Positions 36,067 through 48,006 of a stretch of DNA of 64,000 nucleotides are shown piece after piece (within the stretch, counting starts at the first letter, position 1; every line of letters starts with the position of its first letter). The position numbers were made by a program, and so were the translations under genes. The stretch comes from Anseranas semipalmata (taxonomy: Eukaryota > Chordata > Aves > Anseriformes > Anseranatidae), in NCBI GenBank assembly GCA_013399115.1, contig VXAA01004209.1:254254-318253 (forward strand), read 5' to 3'. The notes below the pieces were generated by a model. It was not told the origin of the DNA, searched no databases, and saw nothing but the letters and a program-made list of their open reading frames with translations.

Positions 36067-37925
36067 CTCTCTTCCCTCATCTCATTCTAGAAATGAAGAG
36101 GGGATCCCATCTGAAGCAATGTTTGACAGAAGAAATCATAGTTTGAATTTTGGGAATGTGGTTTGCCAGTATAATAAACAACTGAAAAAAGTCTTGTCTT
36201 ATAAAAGTTAAACATTTTTAATAGGCATAGCTGTCAATTTCATGCTCTTTAATATCCTACTGAAACCTCTGCAAAATTCAAGAAATATAATGTGTGAAAG
36301 ATGTGCCCAGAACAGCACTGTTGAAGCTGTGCTCCTATTTTTGTTACTGGAACCTAACTTGGCTTTTTATGGCTTGACATGGAAGAAAAGTAACTCTGTT
36401 TTGGAAGCTCATCTGAATGCTGAACAGTTAACTTCAGAAGTCACTGTCATGAAATGAAGACTGATTTGCTGCTATGCATTAATTGCTGTCAGAGGCACGT
36501 GCATGTCTGCATACACAAATGCTTATAGTTTAATGACAGACTCTCATTCTAGTTCAAAAGTACATAAATTATACTACTTGTATAAAAAGAATCTGTGCTA
36601 TAAAATTGCAAAGGATGCCTCTTGTCTTCTGGGTGCTGTAAATCCTAAGTAGCCCAGCAGTACATTTTCAGTGTAGGGAAAAAATGTGGTTTATTCTTTC
36701 ACTTTATCGTATCTGAATGCAGTAGAATAACCTTTTAGGCATATTAAGGCTACTTATTTCCTGTAGTCTACCAATAAAGTTGGTTATTTTGGACTCTAAG
36801 TGGGCTAAGAAGTTATAGGCCTGAGCCAGGATCCAGCATCTGCTAGTGTTAGTGAAACTTCTTCCTTTGTAGACTTCTGTAGCTTTAGGTGTGGGGTACG
36901 TGTGTGTGGATTTTTGGAAGGTTATGTTTATGAGGGGGACTTTTGTGGGAAAAGTTCGGGGGCTCCGCAATGGACCCACTGCGGGATGCAGCCGTGCCCA
37001 TCAGCAAAGCAGGGGGTGCCTCTGGGAACACTTAAGAAAGGGCAGAATGCTTCATGGGAGCGTGTGTGTGGGAAGTCCTAAAACCTCAAGCTCACATTTG
37101 GAGGTTTTCGACATACTTCCTAGGAAGCGGCAGGTGTTTGCAATTGCTTCCTCCCAGCCACAGTCAGTATGTGGTGCTTGGAAGGCAGTAGTTTTCCAAC
37201 TCTGCTCCATAAAGCTGTGGTTAGTGGTGTGACTGGGCTGTGGAGCCTTACGTGTGTGGGGCAGGCTTTTCAGATGTAAGTTTTTAGCATCGTGCTAATC
37301 TTGGAGCAATTCGTATGGGTCCAAGTCCAAATACTTATAAATTCGTTATAAATAATAACCTGGAATAAATTGGTTAGGGTTTTAAAAGCAGCTGAGAGTT
37401 AGAACTAGAAAGCAATATGGCTTATGTGCCTCATCGAAAGTCTGTGGTATGGGTTTAGTTATTTATTTATATTTTAGGCAGTTCCAGTCTGGGAGGTACT
37501 TTGTTTCAGAAGTCATGCAGTGCAGAAACAGGGAGGAAGATTGCTGGGTAACAGTTGCTAATGCCTATAATAAGTATTGTAGATTTGTGCCTTTTTCTTT
37601 TTCATTGACACAGGGGACTTCTGCTTTGAAGTTTCAGGTCTCTTTGAGGATTGCAGTATTAGGTACTGGTTTTACTTGTTTTTAATTGCAGATCAGAATT
37701 TATAGCAATCGTTTTCTCTTATATCTATTTTTTTTCAAGAGCACTGCAATTTGTTTCTTACTAAATGTCATGCTGTGTCATTTCCCTGCTCTTTTCTTTT
37801 CATAGGTCCTTCAGAATAATTTTTTTTCTAAGAAAGAAGCAAACAGATTATTTTAACCTTTCTCAATCTTGTTTAGTCCTCACCCTACTTAAGCGCTATT
37901 TTTTTCTTCTCACACCTGTGGATTT

Positions 37926-37968
37926 AAAAAAAAAAAAAAAAAAAAACTAACAAAACAAAAACAAAAAA
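37926..37968. repeat. Poly-A tract followed by CAAAA repeats
   Basis: Twenty-one A are followed by irregular CAAAA units. It could be the decayed tail of a plus-strand retrocopy, but the upstream 200 bases show no SINE, LINE or mRNA signature I recognise. Confidence 0.85.
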
Positions 37969-38500
37969 CTGTTTGCCATGTATGTGTGAATCTGGAGTGA
38001 TTGCTGCAGAAGTAAAGGAAAAAAAAGAAAAACTACCTGACCTATCTATGGTTAATTTTCCCATATACTGATTTTCCCAAATGGTAGTGCTGATACCTAG
38101 CTGGTTTTGTAAATTACTTTGCAATCTACACATAGAGATATACTAAAAAGTACAATTATGGTTTTGCTTCTCAGTAATAGCTCCAGAGGGTCCATTATGT
38201 TCTAGTGAGTAAACATTTTGACATTCTTTCTTATTTTTGAATATGTATTTAGGAATTTAAAAGTGGATTTTTGACCAATACTCTCTAGTGGATTCTCTAG
38301 GAGAGTCATTAGTCTCTATCGTGTAAATCTTTCTTAGTTTCCAGTTTAGTGATTGTACAGAAGTAAACATTCCAGTCTATTAGGTCAGTTTGTCCATGCT
38401 GCACTAGCTCAATATACTCACGTTGCTTTTTTTTTTTGATACTTCAGATGTTTTTTTGTGTGAAAGCTTGCCTTTTGAGATTTTTATAAGGTATTGATTT

Positions 38501-38530
38501 AAAAAACAAAAACAAAAACAAAAAACAAAA
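38501..38530. repeat. (AAAAAC)n low-complexity repeat
   Basis: About five units of 5-6 A separated by C. Confidence 0.9.
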
Positions 38531-40919
38531 CATGCAGAAGGAAAGAAGCTTAGTTATGTGGATGACCATATTTAAAATAAAAGTTATGAGTGCTCAAAGT
38601 ACCTTAATTTGCCAGTCATAATATTATGCATATATAATTGTAAACCTGTCTTTTTTCTCTAATCTGAAAATTGTTATTGTAGCAAACTTCTGTGACATGT
38701 TCACGCTGTAGTGAATCTATACACTTGTTTCTGAACCCCCTGACAACATGGGATTTATACTGAAGAAATGGCAGACAACTGCACAGGTGTAAATTGGAAT
38801 GCTAGAATACACCTGATGTCTGAGAGTATTAAGTAAACAGTGGTGAATGTTTTGAGACTGCTCTTGTAATGAATTACCTTATCTTAAACCAAATGCATTG
38901 TTGGGCTTAAGATTTTGCAGACAAAAGTAATGAGCAAATCTAAATGGTTGTGCTGTCAATAATCACAAGCTTTCTTGCAATGTTTGTGAAAGCTTAACAT
39001 AAGTTATGTTGTTACAGCATTTATCACAACTCTAATGTATTATTAACAGTTGGCAGAAAAGCCTCAAAGATTGCAGGTTGGCTCATAAATCAATAACCAG
39101 AGAACCATGTGCAGGGTAGAAACAATAGGATAATGACATACTTCTGAGGTTCTGATGTGAACTACATTGTAATGCAGCTGTGAAAATGTTATCCACGTTC
39201 TCATGGCATTAATATATGTAAGTTCTGCCATAAAGGTGTGAATGTATCAATGAATCTTTTCTGCACTCAGACAGATATTCACAATGTATTTCCAGCATTT
39301 CAGCATAGCCGTGTAGCTTTAGTATTTTCCTTTCCAATTTGGTATCTTTTAAATATTCTTAGTGTGAGATTGTTTTATTTATATTGAAGCTGTGGAGCCT
39401 TTTCTGTTCTGTTGGGCTGTGGGGTTTTCTCTGTGGGTGTGTGTGCGCGTGTGGTTTAGCATTCAGTAAGTCAGTAATCTCTCCAGGGCGTATTGAAATA
39501 AGTGTGTCTTCCAGCTAAGGATGTACTTCTTATAAACCATTTTTCAGCAGTGGCTTCAATTTTCTAGAGCATGCTCTGTATCAGTTGAAGTGTTAAGGTG
39601 TGAGCAGCCAGAGTCAGTGTTGCTGCTCAGTGTAGCATTGCTTTGAGATTTAACGTCATTGATGTGTTTTTTTTTATTTTTTTTGGCTAAATACTGCATG
39701 TATGATATTGGTTATGACCATGTTTTGCGATGTCTGTAAGATGAGAAGCAGCTAAGTGATTCTATGTCTGTAATATAATATACCTTCAGTAAGCTTCAGT
39801 GAAATATGTTGTTGCTGTGCTGGTAAGACTTTGATTTAAAGTAGGAAGTAGAAAATGGCAGAACTGTGGCATAGGCAGATCTGGAAGCTGTATCACCCCT
39901 TACATGGCTCAAAAGCCTTTGTGTGTTTCAGTATTCTTAGCCCCAGCTTTGTGTGTACTTCTGCACTTAAGTGAGATGTGGATTGTCGCCATACAGTTGG
40001 AATGGGGTTTTTATATGTATATAAAAGCACACATATATATGTAAGTTAAATATCAGTCAGTGTTCAGGTAAGAACTCAAATTAATTTGGTTCTTTTGAGA
40101 GAAGGGATGTTCCCATATAGGCTTTTTATTCGACCTTAGGTATTGAATCCTGTAACTGTAGTCATGTGTGCAGGTCAGTGAGATATCTTTGTATGTTTTT
40201 AGTCCCTCACTTAAGCTGGGCCTATTTTTAAATAACCAGTTGTGTGGCCCCTGATATTGTACTGTAAAGGCACTTCAGAATGCCTGTTTGTTTGCATGCC
40301 TTAATTTAAATAGTAGTTAGTGTTGTGTGTTTTTTTTTTTTTAAGGCTTCTCAAGGTTTTTAGCCATATTGGAGTAGAAAAATGCTATGCAGAGAACTCC
40401 ATGATAGTCAAATGCTATAAACTCTAACCTTCTAGTTTCAATGGTGACAAGTTGTGATGCCCATATTGCCACTTAAAACATCACGAAGCATGATGTAGAT
40501 AATGCCAATGTAGTGTCTGGAGGGAGGAGGCTGCTGTCTTCACACTGCTCATGAAGGGATAATGCAGGGATCATGAAGCTGTCTGGAACAACTGGGGCAG
40601 AACAGTGAGTAGACAAATGTAACCCTTGACTTCCTTAGTAGTCATTGCTCCAAAGTGGTTGTAGTGCTAGCCCAGACCCATATATTTTAGTGCTCCTGCA
40701 GACCACTGCATCCCAGTGGCACCAGAACTTTTTCTCCTTGGTGTGGCAAGAGCTCACTGAGCTTTTGTTGCTGAGAGCCTGTGCAGTGGCACTAAGGTAT
40801 ACGTGCTGACTGTTGTGGTAGTCTTCTTTCCAACAGTACCTGGAAATGCAATTTATAACTACTGAGTTATGAGAGTAATTGTTTACTCCTATCTTTACTA
40901 TGAACTGAAAGACTTTCTG

Positions 40920-42060
40920 TTTTTTCCTCAGCTTAATAAGATCCTGGCAAGTCCTACTGCCTTTTTGCTGTATGGGATTCCCTCATTTATCTTGCTGCTT
41001 CTCCTTCCTGCCTCCAGATATTACTGACTTACTCTCCAGATAGTGAAGCCCTCCCTTCCCTTGCACTGTCAGAGGTGGACATTTGAACCTGTGCCTGCTT
41101 TGATAATTCCATTCTGTCTCTTGCCTTTCTTTTGTGTCTACTTTGACCTCTTGTTTAACTTGTTCCTTAATCTTTTTCCTCTAGCTCTTTCATGGGATAA
41201 ACATACTTTAATCCTCCCTGTTTTGTGCCTACCTGTCCTCGACTTGCCTGCTTTGTCTGTTATTCTCTTCGGTATCTGAAGTTTACTACTACTACTACTT
41301 TGTTTACAGTAACACCTATTGCAGTTGCATCCCACGTTTTACTGATCTCCTTTGAATGGCCTTTTCTGAACAAGAGACAACAAGTCTCTTGTTCCAGCAC
41401 CTGTCTGCCACTTCTGATTTCTGTCACTGCGCTTTCCCTTGGTCATTCTCAGCTACTTCCTTCAACTTTATTTCTTTTGAGGATTCATGGCACGCTGTAT
41501 CCAGAGTTGAAGTATATGTGAGAAAAATGTAATATAAAACTGCATATTCTTCAGTGCTAAATTGCATCTAGATCTGCCTCAGTACTGTTTTGCCCAAACT
41601 ATGCTTTCATCTTGCCTTTCAGAGGTCTCTTCCTGTGCATTTAGCCATGAATTCAATTTCAGCGTGAATCAAACAGCTGCTTAATCTTTCCTGTCAAGTT
41701 CTTCCTCCCATTGCTTCTGATGGCTGAAGGGACCATCACTTCCCTTGCTGCTACTCGTTCCATTGACTTCAGCATCACTTTCAATAAGAATATGTTTCTA
41801 AATATTCATATTTTTGGCAATGTCTGTTCTGCAGATTCTTTTTAAGATGGAACATTTTCTTTCTATCTTCCTGTCACCTGAAACTCTGAACTGGGTTCAT
41901 CTTACTTCCAGTTTTCAGTTACTGGAAGATTCTTCTACTGGTCTTGGGAAAGATAAGGTATGGTTATCAGTTAAAGCTCTTGCAAAAATAACTTTCCTGG
42001 GCTGTTACCCTTCCTTCGCAGCTGACTCTTGTGTTCTTCCTTTTGTAAGCTCTGTGTTTT
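40920..42060. other. Pyrimidine-rich block
   Basis: Over about 1.1 kb the plus strand is dominated by C/T words such as CTTCC, CCTTTC and TCTTTTC, with little purine-only text. This low stop content on the plus strand explains the open frames at 41043-41279, 41225-41521 and 41814-42062, whose translations are Leu/Phe/Ser/Pro-rich and resemble no known protein. It may be an eroded retroelement or a domain of transcription-associated strand asymmetry. Confidence 0.45.
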
Positions 42061-42360
42061 AAATGTAAAGATATTTCATAGTCTCCAGTACCTTACCTGT
42101 TCTCCTTTTAAAGTCTGTATCTTGGTTGTCCAGCCTACTGTCTGCTTTCACAAGTCTGTGAAAGAAACAAGGAAGTCCTAAAACAAGACACTTAATAAAA
42201 AGTGTCATCTCATTATCTTCAAGTTCCGCCTTTAGAAATCTTTGCTGTGATGTTTACAGGAAGTTGATAATGGTAATGGCTTTTTTTTTAGTTGTTACTT
42301 TTTTATATTCATTGTCTCTTGTGTAAGCTGACATTGGCTTGTATGTCTGTGGTGGTGTGT

Positions 42361-42380
42361 TTTTTTTTTTTTNTTTTTTT
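42361..42380. repeat. Poly-T tract with one ambiguous base at 42373
   Basis: A T run is interrupted by a single N at 42373, again suggesting a homopolymer sequencing uncertainty. Confidence 0.9.
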
Positions 42381-43560
42381 TCCCCTCCTGTATTGTTCTT
42401 ATCTCTCTGGCTTTCTTGTGGATTAACGTCTGTGTTCTGTATCTGTACATTGGATACTACCATAGAGCCCTGTGGTCCTTGATCTGTGTTTGTAAATGCT
42501 CCAGTGATATATAATCATTTAATCTGAGCAAATCACTGTGGATTTGAAAGTGTTATCCAATCGAATTAGCTAGGCTTTATTTCTTAATAGTTTGTGTTCT
42601 CCACTATTCCTGCAGCAATTGGTAAGTTATAATTGAATAATATATCATAGAATTGCATGTGTTAGAATTGCACAAATGACAACAATCAAACACCAACCTT
42701 GTTTACAATAGATAAATGAGTATATATTTAATAAGAGGTTGTAGAGTATCCCTGTACAGTTCTATCTTGGTTCACTGGCTCTGGCTGTATTTGGTGCTGC
42801 AGTGAACCCCGTGGTGCTTGTCAGAGCATGGGGCTTGCTGATGTTGGGCAGCCTCATGCATGGCTGCCTGGGGCTGAGTAGGTATTCACTTCTGAGATAA
42901 GTTTGCAGTCAGGACTCTGTTAGCTTCCATAGCTATTTTGTGAGACTCGGGTAACAGTTTTCATGATGTAAGCTACAGTTTTCAAAAAAGACTCATAACA
43001 GCGCTCTGGTTTGGTGAGAGAAACCTGATGGGTATATTCTTGGAAACAAGAAAGGCTCTGAAGCTCTGTGTGCAAGTGCTGAGTGGACAATATGTAGCAG
43101 TCTGAGTAGGCTGCAACCAAAATAGTTTGCAGTTACCTCATTGAATTAGTTCTTAGCACATGAAAAAACTAGGGAAGAAGGAAGACTAATAAGATGAGTG
43201 GACTGGCATGCTATACTGAGTGACAACTCCTGCTGCAATCCATGAATCCACACTGGAGAGAATCATGAAAACATTTTGTGTTTTGAAGTTCTCATATTGT
43301 TTGTATTGAATGTAAGTGGAAGAGCTGCTTGGCCTACGAAACTGTTTTACTTCACAACATGTTCCAGTGACAGAGATGGTAGGAAGATAAAACTATCAAT
43401 CAGAGCACTTCATTATGGCACTTTAGATTATGTTAATCAGAACTGAGTTATTGCTTCTAAGAGGAAAACGTGAAGTTAAAGATAGATCTTTGAAATAGAA
43501 TACTTAATTTTTTTTCGGTGTTGAGTGAATAGTAGTCAAAGGAACAACACCCCCCTTGCT

Positions 43561-43652
43561 TTTTTTTTTTTTNNNNNNNNNNNNNNNNNNNNNNNNNNNN
43601 NNNNNNNNNNNNNNNNNNNNNNNNNNNNNNNNNNNTTTTTTTTTTTTTTTTT
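43561..43652. other. Assembly gap inside a poly-T run
   Basis: Sixty-three N (43573-43635) lie between two T runs (43561-43572 and 43636-43652). The gap most likely represents a long or unreadable T homopolymer or a T-rich low-complexity sequence. The minus-strand frame that crosses it (43457-43681) is meaningless. Confidence 0.97.
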
Positions 43653-43981
43653 GTTAAATCAAAACACGTGGGTTGAGTCATTTTTCTACTGTATAAAGCA
43701 GTAAACCAGGAACCAGGTTGTCAGGATACTGTTGCTAAACCATTTCTTCACTGAAAGGAGCCTGTGCCTGATATGAAGTGTTGTTCATGATTCTCTATCC
43801 TGCTGGACAGATAATGTACCTTGGCTACCAGATTGTGCATGCTGGGCTTTTCTATTGAATCAGTTTGTCTCCTTTTGGAATATAACCTCTGTTTAAAATA
43901 TTGTGTACTTTTGTTGGTAAATTGTCAGTAGATGGCAGCAGCAATCTCTTCAAATAAGTTTTAGCTTACCAGCCAAATGAG

Positions 43982-44003
43982 CATTATGCTAACATTATGC
44001 TAA
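43982..44003. repeat. Perfect 11 bp tandem duplication
   Basis: CATTATGCTAA occurs twice with no spacer. Confidence 0.92.
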
Positions 44004-45830
44004 TGTTAACTAAGCCTAAGAAAACCCACTCTACTGAAGTAATTCACTGAGGGCAAAGCTTGCTTTTATTTTTGGTCTAAAACGGGATTTTGAAGCCAGG
44101 GACTGCTGATTAACCTCAGTTTAGACTTCTATGAGCAGGATGGTGAGAGAAGGGAAGCCAGAGGAACTTGAGTCATCTTGCAGCAGCAAAGTGATTGATA
44201 CCAGCCAGCCCAAGGAACTTGCTAGTAGATGCCCTTTGCTTCTACCATCAAAGATGGTCTTCTGGCTAGTCAGTGCTTGCTGCACCACGTACTCGTTAGT
44301 GAAGGCTGTATTTAGCAGAAGGACGGAGAGGAGCTGTATATACATACATATATCAGTGTGCTGTTTGTTGAATGGCATCCCAGATGATCCTAACAACTTT
44401 TATTATTATTATTATTTTTTTTTTTTTTTGGTAGTACTTGCTACTGCAGTGGCTCTGAAGTTCAAGAGCAGCCCGAGCTATGCTGCTTCCCTTTGGGAAG
44501 TGAAGCATGAAGGGTTGTTTTGCTCTGCCCACACCCTTTCTTTTCTTTATGCTGAGCTGGACTGAGTTAGGAGGTAGTATGGCTGCTGAAAAGTGCTTCA
44601 GGCAGGGGGCTGTTTTTTCTCTTCTGGAGAGCCTAACTGTAACCCAGCTGCCATGACTTGGTTGCAGTGGGGGTGAGAGGTGACTTGTATGTGTTGTCTT
44701 GGTATCAGCACGAGGACAAATGTGGTGAGGACAAGGTTGTGGTCACACTAGGACCAAAAGGCTTTTTAGGAGGGTGGCATGAAGTGGAAGGAAAGAGGAG
44801 CTCAGCTAATTGCAGCGAAGGGTAGACATGCTTCCATGGGCTCCTGGCCGTGCCAAGAAGAAAAAAAATCTCGTCTGTACCACTCTCTCACCCTGAAATT
44901 TAATGGAACTTTCTTTTTCCTTGAATAAGTTGAGTGTCTCTAAATTATAAGAAAGATTTGTATTCTAGCCTCAAATTTAGTTTATTACTAGCAACTAATG
45001 AGCGTTAAGGATAAAATAGTGCCTTCTCCTTCATTATCTTTGCTAACCACTGCTATTTACTATTTCCTTTTTTTCCTCACTAAGCCTGAGAACTGAGCTG
45101 AATTCTTCAGTGCTACCAGAACTTATTTCCTGAGTGATGACAGCTAATTTTAAGTCCAATGTTAAAAAATGGTTATGTGTTCTGTCAAATGTGCACAGTT
45201 TGCACTTATCAGCACTGAGTTTTATTTAATATATCTTCACTTGGTTTGTGAGGATAGTGAAGACCCTACAGCTCTGCCTTCAGTTTTAGATTTGGGTCTC
45301 TTTTGTTGCATTAGCAAATGTTACCACCTCACTATACCCATCCTTATTCCTAGACATCTGTTATTGCAGGACATCTGCCCTTTATGCGTTTGCAGGGTAG
45401 TTTTTCCAAGCAATTGGTGAAGGACCTTGTAAAACTCGCTGAATGCTTCAGATAACTCTAATGAACTTGTGACACGTGGATTCCTCTGTAAAACCTGTTA
45501 ACTCTTTACCTTCCTATTATTATTTTACTCTTAGAGCTTTCTCTTCTTATTTTATTCCATATTATAAAGTTCTACTCATTTGGTCAGTGCAGAAGAGTTT
45601 TGTCAGAAAGATTTGAAATCTGCTATTATGTGCCTGCTTGTAGAACTTTGGTAAAACTAATCACAGGCAAGTTACAGGATTGGTTAAGTTATTAACCTAA
45701 TTTTATTTTTTAGGTTGTTAAACACTTTCTTTTAACCTGACAATGTTACCTCGATTAATCAAAAACTTGCACTTGATGATACTTAGTTTTATCCTACCTA
45801 ACAGAAGTTTAGAAGAAGTGACAGCTGTCT

Positions 45831-45855
45831 GTGTGTGTGTGTGGGGGGGGGGGGG
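45831..45855. repeat. GT repeat running into a G13 homopolymer
   Basis: About six GT units are followed by thirteen consecutive G (45843-45855). The G run could in principle form G-quadruplex structure and is prone to indel errors. Confidence 0.92.
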
Positions 45856-47256
45856 AATTTGTAGCTGAAGTCATGCATACTACATATTTTCTTTGTAGAA
45901 AGAAGGAAACAATGGCAGATCTGATGCATTAAAAAGAATTGCTGAGTTTGGGAGAGTTTCTTTTCTTTAAAATTTTCCTTGAACTGTGAATAAAAATTCC
46001 AGCTAACACCTTGGGTGTGTATTTCTTTAATCACATGCATCTGGCCTTTTGTTTGTTCTTGACTTCCCCAAGTTCTCAGACTTTGGTCTTGACTATTTAA
46101 AAAGTCTGCTTGATATTGAACGTATCCTTAGAGTTCTGCCAATGACCTTTCCTTTAGAGCAATATTTGTAAAGAGTAGAACAGATGTGGAACACACAAGC
46201 TCATGAAACAAAAATGGATCTCTCTGTACTGTTTCAGAAGGGTATAAAAGCTTTCCTAATATAAGAACATTCTGAAGTATTCCCGTGAGAGAAGATATGC
46301 CTCAGCTTTGCCAGTGATGTCTCCTTTTTATCACAGCCTAACACACTAGTGCTAATGGATCAACTCTTTAGAGGATGATAATTAATTCTATTTCTGCTAA
46401 GTGCACTGCAGATACTACCACAGCATGGTACCTGGGCGACAAGCCCCTGTGTCCTACTGGTATCGGGTGGTTTGATTTCACTGGAGTGGGGATTAGGGGA
46501 TGCAGTACTACTGCTTTGTTGAGCAGATTTACCAGTGATTATGAAGGATCTGCAGCTGTTCCCTCCATCTCCTTTTTGCAGGAGTTATGTTGATGATAGT
46601 GGCTTGCTAATGTGCTACAAAGTTGAGGTGAAAGGAAAGCAATTCAATTGTTCCATTAAAAAGACAAAACAAACAAAAACCTTCTCCTAAAATAGCTAGC
46701 AACACACCATCATTTCAGAATCAGTAGGTGGAACTGCTTTTAGCTGACCCAGTCTTTGATTTTTATGGATATCTCCCAGATATATAGGAAGGTTAAATAA
46801 ACAGCCTTAAACTCTAATGGGACATTTTGAGGATTAATGTCAATGCAGTCCAAGGGCATAATGGGATTCAGTAAGCAGCCAACATGTTTGGTATTTTAGA
46901 GAAATAAAAGCAATGTACAATCTGTTTTTACTGATGAAACTTCCAGTGTTTGAGGAGCAAGACTATTTTATCAATGGTCTAGTAAGTAATCAGGGTTATT
47001 TGGGCTGTGTTTTATTAATGCTTTGACAGATTCTGCTCTGCTCAACCTGATTTTAATAGCCATGTATGGCTCTCTCAAGCAACTCCAAAGTTTATTAACA
47101 AGTTGATTATTTCTCTCTCTGAGAGTTATGTGGTAGTACTGAAATATATAAAGTGAAGACGGCTGAAGAAAGGATTATAAAGCAGAGGAGGAAGCATTAG
47201 GATGGTATAGGTTTTCCTGCGTGTGTGCTTTCTCCTTTACATGCATCAACCCTGTC

Positions 47257-47279
47257 TTTTTTTTTTTTTTTTTTTTTTT
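47257..47279. repeat. Poly-T tract (23)
   Basis: Uninterrupted T run about 115 bp upstream of LTR 2. With CTTCCCTTTTAG after it, it mimics a strong splice acceptor before 47293, but the open text that follows runs straight into the LTR. Confidence 0.9.
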
Positions 47280-47394
47280 CTTCCCTTTTAGGAAACTTTA
47301 TACAGGCTTTAAGGAGTTAGGATTTACGTCTAAAGTGCTGGACATACGGCAGCTACCAGAAGCCAAGTTATTGTCTGGAATATTTCAGACTTCC

Positions 47395-48006
47395 TGTTGT
47401 AGTGGTTTCACCCTGCTGGGCAGCTGAACTCCACCACAGCCGCTCTCTCACTGATCCTCCTCAAAAGAAGAGGGGGAGAAGAAAGTATGATGGGAAGAAA
47501 AAAAGAAAAAGGCTCACGGGTTGAGATAAGGATAATTTAATTAAAGGGAAAAAAATAAGCAAAGGCTGCACAGAAGCAGAGAAGGGAAAAGAGGAAAAAA
47601 AATTATTCTCTACTTAACATCAATGAGCAATGTTTGGCCACATCCTGGGAAGCAGGGCCTCGATACGCATAGCGGTTTTTTGGGAGGACAGATGTCTTCA
47701 TAATGAGAGCTCCCCTTCTCCTTCCCTTTCCCAGCTTTTATTACTGAGCGTGACATCATATGGTATGGAATATCCCTTTGGTCGGTTTAGGTCAGCTGCC
47801 CTGGCCATGTCCCCTCCCCACTTCTTGCCCACCCCCACCTACTGGCTTTGGGGGGGTCTGGAGAGAGCCTTAGTGCTGTGCCAGCACTGCTCGGCAGTAG
47901 CCAAACACTGGTGTGATACCAGCGCTGTTCTAGCTACAAGTGCAGAGTACAATGCTATATGGGCTGCTGCAGGGAAAGTTAACTCTATCCCAGCCAGACC
48001 CAGTAC
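47395..48006 (+). mobile_element. Solo LTR of an avian endogenous retrovirus (LTR 2)
   Basis: The roughly 612-bp element starts TGTTGTAGTGGTTTCACCC and ends AACTCTATCCCAGCC-AGACCCAGTAC. It is related to LTR 1 in the same order: GTTGAGATAAGGAT near 47521, TACTGAGCGTGACATCATATGG near 47743, ATATCCCTTTGG near 47770, and CAGCACTGCTCGGCA near 47882. The 5' third differs: LTR 2 has an A/G-rich stretch (about 47465-47605) where LTR 1 has a mixed sequence, so the two belong to different subfamilies or ages. No internal retroviral genes adjoin it and I could not see a clean target-site duplication, so the right end is approximate. The 158-codon plus frame at 47630-48106 is not a gene. Confidence 0.82.

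Larger units (their letters stand above)
33742..47394. other. Noncoding stretch, probably large intron of the PH gene
   Basis: No further exon of the PH gene is recognisable. Contents are several poly-T and poly-A tracts (35708-35723 A, 36046-36066 T, 37926-37946 A), an A-rich CAAAA repeat (38501-38530), a pyrimidine-rich block (40920-42060) and the 63-base gap (43573-43635). Isolated open frames, such as 36891-37232 and 44131-44565 on the plus strand, have no identifiable domain or supporting splice sites. Confidence 0.5.

Noticed and set aside
36891..37232. 113-codon plus-strand frame
   Set aside because: It has no recognisable domain and lies in a GT/GC-richer stretch that is stop-poor by composition.
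37926..37968. Poly-A plus CAAAA as a processed-pseudogene tail
   Set aside because: No coding or SINE text and no polyadenylation signal arrangement is recognisable upstream.
42640..42670. ATCATAGAATTG text resembling an inverted CR1 3' end
   Set aside because: Only a few bases match, there is no 8-bp repeat array, and no CR1 body lies beside it.
43457..43681. Minus-strand frame across the gap
   Set aside because: It is translated through 63 N and flanking homopolymers.
47293..47394. Exon-like open block after a strong polypyrimidine tract and TTTTAG
   Set aside because: No donor follows before LTR 2 begins, the translation is unfamiliar, and the poly-T run makes a false acceptor.
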